From Diplolepis rosae (Eukaryota; Arthropoda; Insecta; Hymenoptera; Diplolepididae): a stretch of DNA of 64,000 bases. The stretch covers positions 1,984,001-2,048,000 of the forward strand of contig JAPYXD010000737.1 in assembly GCA_030998225.1 (NCBI GenBank). The letters run 5' to 3'. A model generated the notes under the pieces. That model ran no database searches, was not told the origin of the DNA, and saw only the letters and a program-made list of their open reading frames with translations. Positions within the stretch are counted from its first letter, which is position 1; each line of letters opens with the position of its first letter. Both the position numbers and the translations under genes were made by a program. This document shows, piece after piece, positions 1-11,620 of the stretch.

Positions 1-1467
1 GCGAAAAATAACATTTACGGGTTAATACAATACTGGACTCGCATGTATTAGCTTTAATTATATTAAGAAAGTACCGCAAGACGATTTTTTAATCCTAGAA
101 TGCGAAAAAAACATTGAAGATTAATACAATACTGGACTCGCTCGTATTAGCTTTAATTATATTAAAACAGTACCGCAAGACGTTTTTTAATCATAAAAAT
201 GCGAAAAATAACATTCACGAATCAATATTCACAATACAGGACTCGCTCGTATTAGCTTGAATTTTCGTGTGAATTTCCGGCTCACAATATTTTTTCCCAA
301 GTATTGTGTTTATAGTACACCAATCCCGTGATGCAGTTTCTAGTCTGGAAAACGCGATGAATAGAATTTTTTAGTTCTTTTTAATTTGACATATATGATA
401 TAGTCGTAAAAAACGTTGTTGCCAGTACTTTTACAGGTATTTTATTTATATTGGGATAAGACAGTACCGCAAACCGATTTCTAATCCTAAAAACGCGAAA
501 AATAACATTTACGGATTAACACAATACTGGACTCGCTCGTATTAGCTTTCAATATATTAAATCAGTACCGCAAGACGATTTTTAATCATAAAAATACGAA
601 AAATAACCTTTACGAATTAATATTTCTTTTTAATTTGACATATATGATACAGTCGTAAAAAACGTTGTTGCCAGTACTTTTAAATGTAATGTATTTATAT
701 TGAGACTGTACCGTAAACCGTCTTCTAACCCTGGAAACACGAAGAATAGCATTTATGAGTTAATATAATATTAGACTCACTCTTATATACTTTATAATGG
801 CCGCGCGAGTACGCTGGAGATAATAGATATGATTTTTTTATTTGTTTAAATGACCGTATGAATTCACGTTTGGACATACTTCCTCGAGAGCATTATATTT
901 ATAGTAAAAACCTCCAGTAATACAGGTACTAATCCTGGAATTGCAAGGAATATAATTTTTTTTTTTTTTTTTTAAATTATTTTAAACTGACATGTATGAC
1001 ATACGCGTAAAAGATGTTGTTGCCAATACTTTTGGAAGTATTGTATTTACATCGATTTTTAATCCTGAATACGCGAACAATGGTATTTATGGGTTATTAT
1101 GACTCGCTCTTATGTGGGTTATAATGACCGCGTCATAATGACAATACAAGACCCAATAAGTGGACTTGCAGGACCCAGGACCAGGTCAATTTTTTTAATG
1201 GCCGTGTGAGTACGCGCGAGATAATAGATATTATTTTTTATTGGCTTCAATGACTGTGTATAAAGTTTAATGACCGTTTGGAATTACGGTAGATAATACC
1301 CCCTCGAAGGCACTGCACCTGTAGCAAAACAATCCCGCCACGCAGCCACAAGTTCTGAAAACACAAAGAATAGAACCCTTAAACACCTTAAATTGTCGCG
1401 TATTTTATGCGCGCAAAACACCCTGCCGCGAACACCCCTGGAGGCATTGCATTCACATCAAGGAAGC
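1..1467. repeat. Left arm of giant inverted repeat built of ~101-bp satellite-like units
   Basis: Diverged tandem units of about 101 bp recur here, each with the landmarks 'aatactggactcgctcg', 'gtattagctttaatt', 'agtaccgcaa' and 'aataacatttacgg'. The arm is the reverse complement of about 1727-2768, with indels. The innermost pairing is clear: 1428-1467 against 1727-1770, both containing 'ggaggcattgcattcacatc' or its complement. No protein-coding signal was seen. The window starts inside the arm, so the outer edge is unknown. Confidence 0.8.
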
Positions 1468-1726
1468 ACCGCAACACGATTTCCAATCCCGAAACCGCGA
1501 AGAACATCATTTATGAGTCAATACAATGATGGACTCGCTCCCACACACGCCACAATGACCGTGTTACAATGACAAAACAAGACCCAAAAAGTGGAGTCGC
1601 AGGTCCTAGGACCGTCCTAGCCCGAACCATCGTGTGAATCCCCCGGCCGACAATATTTTTTCGAAAGCATTGTGCCCATAGTAAACCAATCCCGCAATGC
1701 AGCTCCTAGTGCCAAAAGCGGTGCTT
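1468..1726. other. Spacer (loop) of the giant inverted repeat
   Basis: Unpaired centre of the palindrome between the two satellite arms. It contains further 'gactcgctc' and 'cctaggaccg' pieces like those at 1140-1190. Short open frames here are by-products of the repeat. Confidence 0.6.
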
Positions 1727-4700
1727 CCTTGATGTGAATGCAATGCCTCCAGGGGTATTGGCGGCAGGGTGTTTTGCGCGCATAACATACGCGACAATTT
1801 AAGGTGTTTAAGGGTTCTATTCTTTGTGTTTTCAGGACATGTGGCTGCGTGGCGGGATTGTTTTGCTACAGGTGCAGTGCCTTCGAGGGGGTATTATCTA
1901 CCGTAATTCCAAACGGTCATTAAACTTTATACACGGTCATTGAAGCCAATAAAAAATAATATCTATTTATATACCACTGTTCGCGTTTTCAGGATTAAAA
2001 ATCGATGTAAATACAATACTTCCAAAAGTATTGGCAACAACATCTTTTTAGCGTATGGCATACACGTCAGTTTAAAATAATTTAAAAAAAAAAAAAAAAA
2101 ATTATATTCCTTGCAATTCCAGGATTAGTACCTGTATTACTGGAGGTTTTTACTATAAATATAATGCTCTCGAGGAAGTATGTCCAAACGTAAATTCATA
2201 CGGTCATTTAAACAAATAAAAAAATCAGATATTATATATATTATAATATATATTATATTAACTCATAAATGCTATTCTTCGTGTTTCCAGGGTTAGAAGA
2301 CGATTTACGGTACAGTCTCAATATAAATACAATACATTTAAAAGTACTGGCAACAACGTTTTTTACGAATGTATCATATATGTCAAATTAAAAAGAAAAA
2401 AATTCTTTTCTTCGCGTTTTCAAGACTAGAAACTGTATTACGGGATGATGTAATATAAACACAATACTTTCGAAAACATATTGTGAGCCGGAAATTCACA
2501 CGAAAATTCAAGCTAATACGAGCGAGTCCTGTATTGTGAATATTGATTCGTGAATGTTATTTTTCGCATTTTTATGATTAAAAAACGTCTTGCGGTACTG
2601 TTTTAATATAATTAAAGCTAATACGAGCGAGTCCAGTATTGTATTAATCTTCAATGTTTTTTTCGCATTCTAGGATTAAAAAATCGTCTTGCGGTACTTT
2701 CTTAATATAATTAAAGCTAATACATGCGAGTCCAGTATTGTATTAACCCGTAAATGTTATTTTTCGCGATTTTAGGATTAGAAATTGGTTGCGGTACTGC
2801 CTTAAAAAAATTAAAGCTAATACATGCGAGTTCAGTATTGTATTAATGCGTAAATGTTATTTTTCGCGTTTTTAGGATTAGAAATCGGTTTGCGGTACTG
2901 TCCTAAAATAATTAAAGCTTATACGAGCGAGTCTAGTATTGTATTAATTCGTAAATGTTATTTTTCGCATCTTCAGGATTAAAAAATCTTCTTGCGGTAC
3001 TGTCTTAATATAATTAAAGCTAATACGAGCGAGTCCAGTATTGTAAATATTAATTCGTAAAGGTTATTTTTCGTATTTTTATGATTAAGAATCGTCTTGC
3101 AGTACTGATTTAATATATTGAAAGCTAATACGAGCGAGTCCAGTATTGTGTTAATCCGTAAATGTTATTTTTTGCGTTTTCAGGATTAGAAATCGGTTTG
3201 CGGTACTGTCTTATCCCAATATAAATACAATACCTGTAAAAGTACTGGCAATAATGTTTTTTACGACTATATCATATATGTCAAATTAAAAAGAACTAAA
3301 AAATTCTATTCTTCGCGTTTTCCAGACTAGAAACTGTATCACGGGATTGGTGTAGGGGAGAAGCGGCGAAATTGGCGCACCTAATAGAAAGTGCGAGTTT
3401 AAAAAGAAAGTATATGACTAAAAATTATGAAAAAATATTTATTTAATAGCTGGATATCTTTTCTATACTTTCCAATGGATAAAGATTGCATTGAAAATTA
3501 TTAAAGCAGGTTTTTATTCAGATTTCCGAAGGACTGCACCTGCGTCAATTTACCCGCCATGTCGGGTAAATTGACGCACTAATATTATAATCTTCTCTTG
3601 CCACGTATTAGTTATATTTTCATAGATTTACAATTACATTTCAGTAGCAAAGGTTGATGAAAAGAGGTAGTTATAATTTGAAACTAAATTTGAGATAGTA
3701 TATCAAGATATGTGAAGTTTTTTATACCTTTATTCACATAAACCAGCCAAAGTTAAAATATATTTTATATTTGTACAATAAAATACTGGCAATTGTGGAT
3801 ATTTAAGTGAATATTCAAATTGAAATCATTTTTATAGAGAATTATTTGAATTTGTAATCAGAAGTATATACAATTATTAACTTTAGAAGACTTATAAATA
3901 ATAGAAACAATCAATCAAAAATACAAATTTTTTACTTACATTGCTTTCACATCTTAAAATCGAGAAAACTTTCAAAACACTGTCAGACTGCAAATTAATT
4001 ATTAAAAATCGCTTTTAAAATGCCTTAATACCTCAAACTTAAAAAAAAAAATAATGTTTTCTATCAAATACATATCATACAAGAATTCACACGATAGAAC
4101 TATTTTTATTTTTTGTTATGTTATCATTTTCTGAAAAATAGGGTGCGCCAATTTAGACGACGCGCCAATTTCGCCGCTTCTCCCCTACTATAAACACAAT
4201 ACTTTCGAAAAAATATTGAGAGCCGGAAATCCACACGAAAATTCAAGCTAATACGAGCGAGTTCTGTATTGTGAATATTGATTCGTGAATGTTATTTTTC
4301 GCATTTTTATGATTAATAATCGTCTTGCGGTACTGACTTAATATAATGAAAGCTAATGCGAACGAGTCCAGTATTGTATTAATCCGTAAATGTTATTTTT
4401 CGCGTTTTTATGATTAGAAATCGATTTGCGGTACTGTCTTAAAATAATTAAAGCTAATACGAGCGATTCCAGTATTGTACTAATTCATAAATGTTTTTCG
4501 CATTTTCAGGATTAAAAAATCGTCTTGCGGTACTGTCTTAATATTATTAAAGCTAATACGAGCGAGTCCAGTATTGTATTAATTCTTCAACGTTTTTTTC
4601 GCATTCTAGGATTAAAAAATCGTCTTGCGGTACTTTCTTAATATAATTAAAGCTAATACGAGCGAGCCCAATATTGTATTAATCCGTAAATGTTCTTTTT

Positions 4701-5035
4701 TCGCGTTTTTAGGATTAGAATTCGGTTTGCGGTACTGTCTTAAAATAATTAAAGCTAATACTAGCGAGTCCAGTATTGTATTAATTCGTAAATGTTATCT
4801 TTCGCGGGTTTAGGATCAGAAATCGGTTTATGGTACTGTCTCAATAGAAATACAATATCTCCAAAAGTACTGGCAATAACGTTTTTTACGAATATATCAT
4901 ACACGTGAATTTATAGTAATCACGTTTACAGGGTTAGTAACTGTATTACGGGATTGCTTTTACTATAAATACAATACTTTTGAAAAAGTATTGGTAAAGA
5001 AACGTTTTTTTACAAGTATATCATACATGTTAATT
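1727..5035. repeat. Right arm and continuing ~101-bp unit array
   Basis: From 1727 to about 2768 this is the reverse complement of 1-1467. From there to about 4850 the same ~101-bp unit continues head to tail; 'gcgagtccagtattg' recurs near 2627, 2728, 2828, 2928, 3030 and 3133, and again from about 4360 to 4780. The array is interrupted at 3355-4185 by a MITE. Units vary by a few percent to about 15 percent. The short frame at 4625-4813 is an artefact of the repeat. Confidence 0.8.
3355..4185. mobile_element. TA-flanked MITE (831 bp), Tc1/mariner-like
   Basis: The ends are near-perfect inverted repeats beginning GGGGAGAAGCGGCGAAAT, about 24 bp long. The element is flanked by TA on both sides (3353-3354 and 4186-4187) and interrupts the 101-bp array cleanly. 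The terminal motif 'gcgccaattt' or 'aattgacgcac' recurs subterminally near 3543-3580 and 4143-4155. The interior is A+T-rich and non-coding. TA duplication fits the Tc1/mariner superfamily, but no transposase is present to prove it. Confidence 0.75.
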
Positions 5036-5927
5036 CAAAATAAACAACGTTGCATTGTACACTTGTTAATTGTAACTGAAGTAACGAGATGTTACAACGC
5101 TGTAAAAAGCTGAAATGCTTAAAATTTCAACTAAGTATAAATCAAGACATACAATCTGTACAATAAATGTAATAAATTGTTATGATTATATGAAAACTGT
5201 GAGAGATTCAAATTGATATTTTCAATATTATAAAACTGACTTGAATTAATTCTTGTAATTTAATACTGAAATTCAAGTTAATTTTATAATAGTATAAATG
5301 TGAAATACATGTTCTCAAAGTTACTAAATTTGATTTAATTTCAAGTAAAAAAAAAAATTCGATTTACCTAAGGCACTATCCGCCAAAAGGAACACATTCT
5401 CATCACGATACTCGAGCTCGAGTTTTTAAAATTAAATCGATAAATATACATTTTATTCGAAACTGTGTCAAATAAAAATTGTAGATCTCATTAAAGCGTA
5501 AAAATTTGCATCCTTACATTATTTCATATTTCACATATTCTGGGAAAAAATTGAATTTTCAATTTTCAATAGTATTTTTTAAATTAAAAAAATAAACATT
5601 TCATAAAAAATGTTGTGATTCAAATTTTTTAATATCATTTCATAATTTTATTTGCGATGTTTATTTAAACTATAATTACAACTCCAATATTTAGTTATAA
5701 TGATATTATATACAAAAATATATAAGAAATATGAACATCTTGGTTTGTATAATGTAATGTTAAGTAAGTATTTTCAAAATTCATTTAAAGAATGTTTTTA
5801 TACAATTTTATCAATCATATTGGTTTGAATTTCCATATAAACTTTAAATGTCGGCATTTTTTTTATTACAAATTTAAAATTATTCATAAAGTAGGACTTG
5901 TATCGACCCTCAAATAATAATTGTATA
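5036..5927. other. A+T-rich DNA with a fragment of interspersed repeat family A
   Basis: 5340-5640 resembles part of family A (defined by the full copy at 42221-43629): 'cctaaggcactatc', 'acattctcatcacga' and the 'gaaactgtgtcaaat' section. The rest is unrecognised A+T-rich sequence up to the target duplication of the foldback transposon. Confidence 0.45.
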
Positions 5928-5936
5928 CGATAATTA

Positions 5937-6582
5937 AGGTCCCTGAAGCTGGAATTACAACATTGCTAAATCAACACAGGAACTACTTCAGAATTTAGTG
6001 CTTATTTAGTGCTAATTTGTGCCGCAGGAAATGAATTTTGTGCTGCGTAATTTTTTTTTTTGAATGTGTAGTAATGCTAGCTTCCGCTGAAGCTACAACT
6101 CTACTTTGTAAAAAATAATCACATTGAATTATGCTCCTATACAGGAATTTTGTGCTAATTAAGTGCTCTTGATTCACTCTATGTACATAAACCTAGCATT
6201 TTTATTTTTTTTTTAAATGCGTAGGAGTGCTAGCTTCCGTTGAAGCTACAACTCCACTTTGTAAAAAATAATCACATTGAATTATGCTTTATACAGGAAT
6301 TTTGTGCTAATTAAGTGCTCTTGATTCACTCTATGTACATAAACCTAGCATTTTTATTTTAAAAAAAAAGCGTAGGAGTGCTAGCTTCCGTTGAAGCTAC
6401 AACTCCACTTTGTAAAAAATAATCACATTGAATTACGCTTTATACAGGAATTTTGTGCTAATTAAGTGCTCTTGATTCACTCTATGTACATAAACCTAGC
6501 ATTTTTATTTTTTTTAAAAAAGCGTAGGTGTGCTAGCTTTTCATAGAAATTAAGTGCTCCTGATTCCCTCTATGCATCTAAT
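5937..6582. repeat. Left terminal inverted repeat of the foldback transposon (3-4 tandem units)
   Basis: A unique tip of about 120 bp (5937-6060) is followed by about 3.5 tandem units of ~150 bp. Each unit carries 'gctagcttccgttgaagc', 'taaaaaataatcacattg' and 'aagtgctcttgattcac'. It is the reverse complement of the much longer right array. The poly-A/T tracts between units vary in length. The frame at 5995-6177 is an accident of the repeat. Confidence 0.85.
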
Positions 6583-7042
6583 CGCTGAACTTTTATGTTT
6601 TGAATAGACTGGTAGGATTGTTATATTATAAAATCCAATTGAAATAATTAATCAATTTTAAATAAAAGAATGTGACTACTCTCTAAATCTGAATCAGTGA
6701 AATTTCTGTAATTAATCATCTATATTTAAATATATTATTCATGACCTTAATACAAATAATCATACATAAATTTTGGGAAATATGTGTAAAAAAATTTCCT
6801 TTTAACATTCTTTATGTCTACGAATTTGAGGAACAGTTTTCTCAGAAGTCATCTTCTACCAAGAAAGGTATACGTTTCAAAAACAAGCGACGATCGACAC
6901 TGATGGCGCTGCCAATATTTGTATCTACTTTGAGTTTATCATTTAGTCAAGGGCTATAACAAAAAGCGATATTAAATTTTCTGTGGATTTTCGTCGTGAG
7001 CAGTTCTTTGTAGCCTGTAAACGTATTCTGCAATTTAACAAA
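6583..7042 (+). promoter_or_regulatory. 5' region of the foldback transposase gene
   Basis: A+T-rich lead between the left repeat array and the first ATG. A 72-codon open frame (6741-6959) ends just upstream of the transposase frame. It has no recognisable motif and may be 5' leader. No unambiguous TATA box was identified. Confidence 0.35.
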
Positions 7043-7619
7043 ATGGAAATCACAAATGTTCGCCCAGGAAAACCGAAAAAAGTGCCTTCAGATTTAATAG
7101 TGAACGCTGTTAAAAAAAGAAAATTAGATGTTTTTCAAGCAAACGCGCTGAATAAAATAGTTTCCAAAAAAGCTAGAATCTGGAAAGAATTATCGGCCGA
7201 TTTAAAGCACGAGATAGCGCCAGAAACTATTTATAATTTAATACTTAAACCAGATTTTCGAAGTTGCGTCACAGGGAAGAATTCTATTGCATCTAGTGCA
7301 TTAGAAACGGTGAATGAAAGTAACGAGAGTGATGAGTTATCTGAGGAAGAACCAGGAAGCAATGATAATGGAGAAAACTTTATTATATTTGAATTTTTCG
7401 AAGACAAAAAAACTTTTGAAAAACTTGTTGAAGAAAAGGTTTATAATGTTATGAACACAAGAATGAATAAGAGGTGCCCTAGGAGATATACAGTTTTTAA
7501 AAGTGGTTTGTGGCAAGATTGGATCACAAAGAGCCTTTACAAGCATCGAAAAATCTCTTGCGGTTTTCAGTTTTACAATGAAAGAATAACAAGGGATAGA
7601 ACTTATGGATATATTCAAG
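7043..7619 (+). CDS. Foldback (MULE-NOF-like) transposase, exon 1: DNA-binding N-terminus
   Basis: First coding exon of a four-exon gene. The start is the ATG at 7043 in good context (aaaATGg); the frame is open 20 codons further upstream but without an ATG. It encodes about 192 residues: a basic helical segment (motif VPSDLIVNAVKKRKLD and 'IWKELSADLKHEIAPETIY'), an acidic Ser/Glu-rich linker, then an aromatic/basic block ending GYIQG. The exon ends at a GT donor (CAAG|gtaatt) in phase 1, which joins exactly to the exon at 11621. The joined sequence continues into a Cys-rich SCRCGTESKC motif, as expected of a zinc-binding module ahead of a MULE catalytic core. Role: binding transposon ends (inferred). 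Confidence 0.7.
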
Positions 7620-8691
7620 GTAATTTTTTTTGATATATTTTATTTTCATGTTGAATGGGGAATAAAGCTACTAATTTTCAAAACATGAAAAATAAATGTT
7701 TAGTTGTTTTTTCAATCTCCTCCGGAAAATCTGAAATTCATCAGTTTACTAATTTAAACAAAAAAATCTGCCCGCTTCACGGGCACATTCTCATCGCGCG
7801 CTTTGCGCGCAGCTCGCATCGCTCGCAAGCTTGAGCGCGCCTAGGGCGCGCGATTTGGTCGTCGCGCTTCGAGCTCCGTTCTTTCTGGACCTTGTGCTTC
7901 GCGCTTGTTCTTGTGCTCTTCACATACGTTTAAGTTTATTTCTTATAATTTAATACTAAAGCTCAAAGCAATTTAATGATATTACAGATGATGTGAATTA
8001 CACATTTTCTCAAAGTCACTGAATTTCTTTTTGAATTTAAGTGAAACAGGAAATTCAATTTACTTAAGACTCTATCAGCCTTAAGGAATACATTCTCATC
8101 ATGGCGCTCGCGCTTCGCGCTCGATTTCCTGTATACATTTCAGTAACTTTTTAATAAATTACATGATTAAAATAATTTATTTTCTTCCAAATCTCTCAAA
8201 AAGAAAAAACAGTCGTAGACTTTATTTAATGAAACGATTTTGCAGAACAACGCTTATTTCCAATGTCACATATTTTGGTGAAAAAAATCGAATTTTTTTA
8301 ATATTAAAAATCAAAACATAAAATATACCTCCTGTCCCGAAATGTCTTAATGAGAATTTGTAGACCTTATTTAGGCAAACAATTTCCCATCTAAACGTTT
8401 TTTTTGTATCTCACATATTTTGTCTAAAAAATGGAATTTTTGAATTTTAATCGTATTTTTTGGAATTGAAACGAAAAATATATGTTTTATCAGAAACTGT
8501 GTGAGACAAAATTTGTAAATCTTTTTGAAACGACAAACTTTGTATTCCTACGTTTTTTTCGTATTTTAGATATTATTGTTAAAAAATTGAATTTTGGATT
8601 TTCAATAGTTTTTTTTTAATTAAAAAAAAAATATGCATCTTATGAAAAAATGTTACAATTCAAATTTGTAGGTCTTTATGTAGAAAATAAT

Positions 8692-9483
8692 TTCAAATTA
8701 ATTAGTTGAGTTTGAAATTTTTGTCACTGCCTACATTATCGGAGGATCACTAGTCGCGTATCCGATAGGATACGTTGTCGACAGGTGTCCTCGTAGACAA
8801 TTTCAAACTCTTATATCGCAAATAATGCAAATAAATTCAATATTTAAAGAATTTGAAAATCTTTCTGTGGAAAAAATGACGCTTTCGACTGCGCTGGGAT
8901 TCGAGCCCAGGTCTTTCGATTGCCGGTCGACTGCTCTACACAGGCGTCCGACATCTCTTTCTCGGCAATCGAAAGACCTGGGCTCGAATCCCAGCGCAGT
9001 CGAAAGCGTCATTTTTTCCACAGAAAGATTTTCAAATTCTTTAAATATTGAATTTATTTGCATTGCAATCGAAAGACCTGGGCTCGAATCCCAGCGCAGT
9101 CGAAAGCGTCATTTTTTCCACAGAAAGATTTTCAAATTCTTTAAATATTGAATTTATTTGCATTATTTGCGATATAAGAGTTTGAAATTGTCTACGAGGA
9201 CACCTGTCGACAACGTATCCTATCTGATACGCGACTAGTGATCCTCCGATAATGTAGGCAGTGACAAAAATTTCAAACTCAACTAATTAATTTGAAATCA
9301 TTTACAGCCGCAAGGCTGAGCCACTAGGCGATATAAGGAGATCTTCCTGTGGAGAAAGAGATGTCGGACGCCTGTGTAGCTCAGTGGTAGAGCAGTCGAC
9401 CGGCAATCGAAAGACCTGGGCTCGAATCCCAGCGCAGTCGAAAGCGTCATTTTTTCCACAGAAAGATTTTCAAATTCTTTAAA
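8692..9483. mobile_element. Palindromic tRNA(Ala)-like element with 13-bp target duplication
   Basis: Flanked by a perfect 13-bp direct repeat TGTAGAAAATAAT (8679-8691 and 9484-9496), and inserted into a family A copy whose uninterrupted sisters (about 26520 and 43125) show the empty site. Most of it is an inverted repeat: about 8699-8922 pairs with about 9066-9292. An internal direct duplication of 'gcaatcgaaagacctggg' occurs at about 8967 and 9066. Truncated tRNA-like pieces lie in the palindrome and a full one at 9370-9439. A variable 13-bp duplication suggests LINE-mediated (SINE-like) insertion. A related element lies in intron 2. Confidence 0.7.
9370..9439 (+). tRNA. tRNA-Ala-like sequence (anticodon loop CCGGCAA), probably a pseudo-tRNA
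   Basis: A 70-nt cloverleaf can be drawn. The acceptor GCCTGTG/CGCAGTC pairs at 6 of 7 positions counting one G-T. The D stem GCTC/GAGC is perfect, the anticodon stem has 4 of 5 pairs, and the T stem CTGGG/CCCAG is perfect with loop CTCGAAT. The A box (TAGCTCAGTGG) and B box (GGCTCGAATCC) are intact. The anticodon would be GGC (Ala), but position 33 is C instead of the near-invariant U, and it is part of a repeat, so a tRNA-derived mobile sequence is more likely than a working tRNA. Confidence 0.5.
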
Positions 9484-11285
9484 TGTAGAAAATAATATTG
9501 TATCATAACGTTTTTTCGTATCTCGTATAATTTAACTGGAAAATGGAATTTTGATATTGACTTTTTTCGAATTTGAATATGCTGTAACATTTCTAATTTT
9601 GATTTTTTCAAAAAATTATTTTCAAAAACACAAAAGTAGTGCTCAATCCCTCAATTTTGATTGGATGTGGCTGGTTAACGAACTTTTCCTTATTTTCTCG
9701 GCTCCGATAAAGTGTACCAAAGCTCAATTCAATCTGATAATTCTATCGAGAGTTATGCCGCACACGACCTACTACAGACAGACAGACACTTTCGTAAAAA
9801 CCCTTTTTTCTGACTCAGGGGGTCTCAAAACGTAAAGATTTGATGAAAATTTCGAAAGTCATTTTTCACATAAAACCAATACCTTCTCATCCATGATGAG
9901 AATGTAAAAATATGAAATAAGAAAAGAGTCTTTGAACTATTTAAAAAAAATTGGACACTTAATCTATCTAGAAAAGGCATTTTTTTCCTTATTTAAGATT
10001 TTATCGGTCCAAATTCAATATTTTTGGCTTCTCCTAATTGCTACCACTCAGTGGATGAATTTATTATATACGTGTTGCTACTTATGTTTTCGGACTCTAT
10101 CTGGTTTTCTTAAATTATGAGAAAGTCAAAATATTCTCAAGTTGTGACATTGCAATTTTATATTTAAAATCTAACAAAACATGAAAGAGTTATTTTTGTT
10201 CATTAGTATATTTTGTAACCTGTTTAATTACTTACGGTCTGAATTTCAAGTAGTAGATTTTTTCTTACCAATTTGATTCAGTGATTCGTGTCAGTTTTTG
10301 TACGATTTATTGACTGAAAAACCAGTCAGTTCAACTAATTAAATAGTTGGAAGTAAATTGCTGATGGGACTTAGTTAAAAAAGCTAATGAATAATGTAAA
10401 GAGAGTACAGATTAGTTTTCCAATCAGATAGCTAAATAGACAATTCATTTAACACTTTTGAATATTCAGTCAGTATAGTCTAGTGATGCCAAAACAGTCA
10501 AAAAAGTATTTCTGTTACGTCCAACAGACGATAATTGACTAATTTTATAAAAAGTCACAAAATATAATAGAAGCAATTTCTGAAGCACAGCAGATAAATT
10601 TCCAACTGATTATTCAAGAAGATTTCCAACCAATGGTATTATGTGCTGCCCGACTATTTTTCTAAGAATTTTCGTAAAAGTTGTTACAGTGTACTAGAAA
10701 AAATTGGATTTTGCGGCTTTTAAAATTTTTATGTGCAATACTTTTATGCATTATCGAATACCAAACGAATATTTTGAGCCTGACTCTGAATTATTCTTGA
10801 TTGACGCTTTGCTAGATATACTAATTAATCAAACTTTATAAGATACTAATTTCTGAGGTATAAAACGCAGAAAATTTCATTTTTTAAGTTCAAACCCATA
10901 AAAATCATGTAGATATAAAAAAATCGGGATATTTTGTATGGTTAAAAGTAAAAAGTTTAAGAAAGAATTAGACGGACACTCCGAAAAAATTTACTCTAAA
11001 CGACTATTTCTTCAGTTTTCTTTATTCAAAATATTCTTTCAAGTTTCTTCAGTAGAAGTGTGGAAATTTTCATCTTGAATGAAATAAGCCATCAAAAGTT
11101 TCCATCGGATAAAATATCAAGATTTTTTGTATTTGAAATTATTAGAGTCAAAAACATGTAAAAACAGCTTAAATTAGTCTAATTCCAAATACACACAATC
11201 TTCCATTTTTATGCGATTGAAACTTTTAATAGCGCATTTTCTTCTAGATAAAATTTTTCACACTTTTTCTGAAAAAACTCGATAA

Positions 11286-11515
11286 AATAGTATATTGTGC
11301 AACTAGGGAAAAAAAAATTTATTTTGTAATTGTGAAGTTTGATGCCCGAGCAAAGCGCGGGTAACAATCAAACGAGTAAAATCAATATTTTTGACCCGCT
11401 AGTAGAAAAAAAGATTTATTCTACTCGTTTGATTGTTACCCGCGCTTTGCTCGGGCATCAAACTTCACAATTACAAAATAAATTTTTTTTTTGCCTAGTT
11501 GCATAATATACTATT
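11286..11515. repeat. Near-perfect ~230-bp hairpin element
   Basis: The arms (11286-11380 and about 11418-11515) are almost exact inverted copies, containing 'gatgcccgagcaaagcg' and its complement, around a short loop 'atcaatatttttgaccc'. It lies just upstream of the exon 2 acceptor. It is probably a foldback MITE; no clear target duplication was seen. Confidence 0.65.
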
Positions 11516-11620
11516 GTAGTGCATTAAATGTACTTGGGAAGATGAAATGACAGAAGTTGACATTAAATTTTGTTGTATTTGAAAGTCGCTTTATAATTCC
11601 ATACGTAATTTTTTATCTAG

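Larger units (their letters stand above)
7767..9903 (-). mobile_element. Interspersed repeat family A, copy interrupted by a tRNA-like element
   Basis: Minus-oriented copy of the same non-autonomous repeat as 33701-34753 and 42221-43629. One end is the G+C-rich hairpin 'tctgcccgcttcacggg' followed by 'cattctcatcgcgcg'; the other is '...catccatgatgagaat' after the (gaca)n block. It is flanked by A-runs (T-runs on its own strand). It is split at 8692-9483 by the tRNA-like insertion. No coding capacity was seen: the frame at 9551-9835 recurs identically in other copies only because the repeat does. Confidence 0.75.
7620..11620 (+). other. Intron 1 of the transposase, swollen by nested repeats
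   Basis: GT at 7620-7621 and the acceptor 'tttttatctag' ending at 11620 define a 4-kb intron. It holds a family A copy (7767-9903), a tRNA-like element inside that copy (8692-9483), and a hairpin element (11286-11515). 9916-11285 is A+T-rich and unrecognised; the small frame at 9932-10120 has no support. Confidence 0.7.

Noticed and set aside
6741..6959. 72-codon frame just upstream of the transposase
   Set aside because: Different frame, no motif and weak composition; more likely leader sequence than a second gene.
7337..7618. Minus-strand frame opposite transposase exon 1
   Set aside because: Shadow of the coding exon; same for 11613-12005, 12259-12453, 13317-13638 and 15591-15848.
8803..9151. 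Near-identical plus and minus frames around 8803-9151
   Set aside because: Products of the tRNA-like palindrome.
9370..9439. Functional tRNA-Ala gene
   Set aside because: C at position 33, acceptor mismatch, and residence in a mobile palindrome make a pseudo-tRNA more likely; kept only as tRNA-like.
9551..9835. Open frame of 94 codons that recurs at 26705-26950 and 43316-43561
   Set aside because: The conserved peptide results from high nucleotide identity among family A copies. There is no start context, motif or protein-level selection signal, and the other strand carries equally 'conserved' frames.
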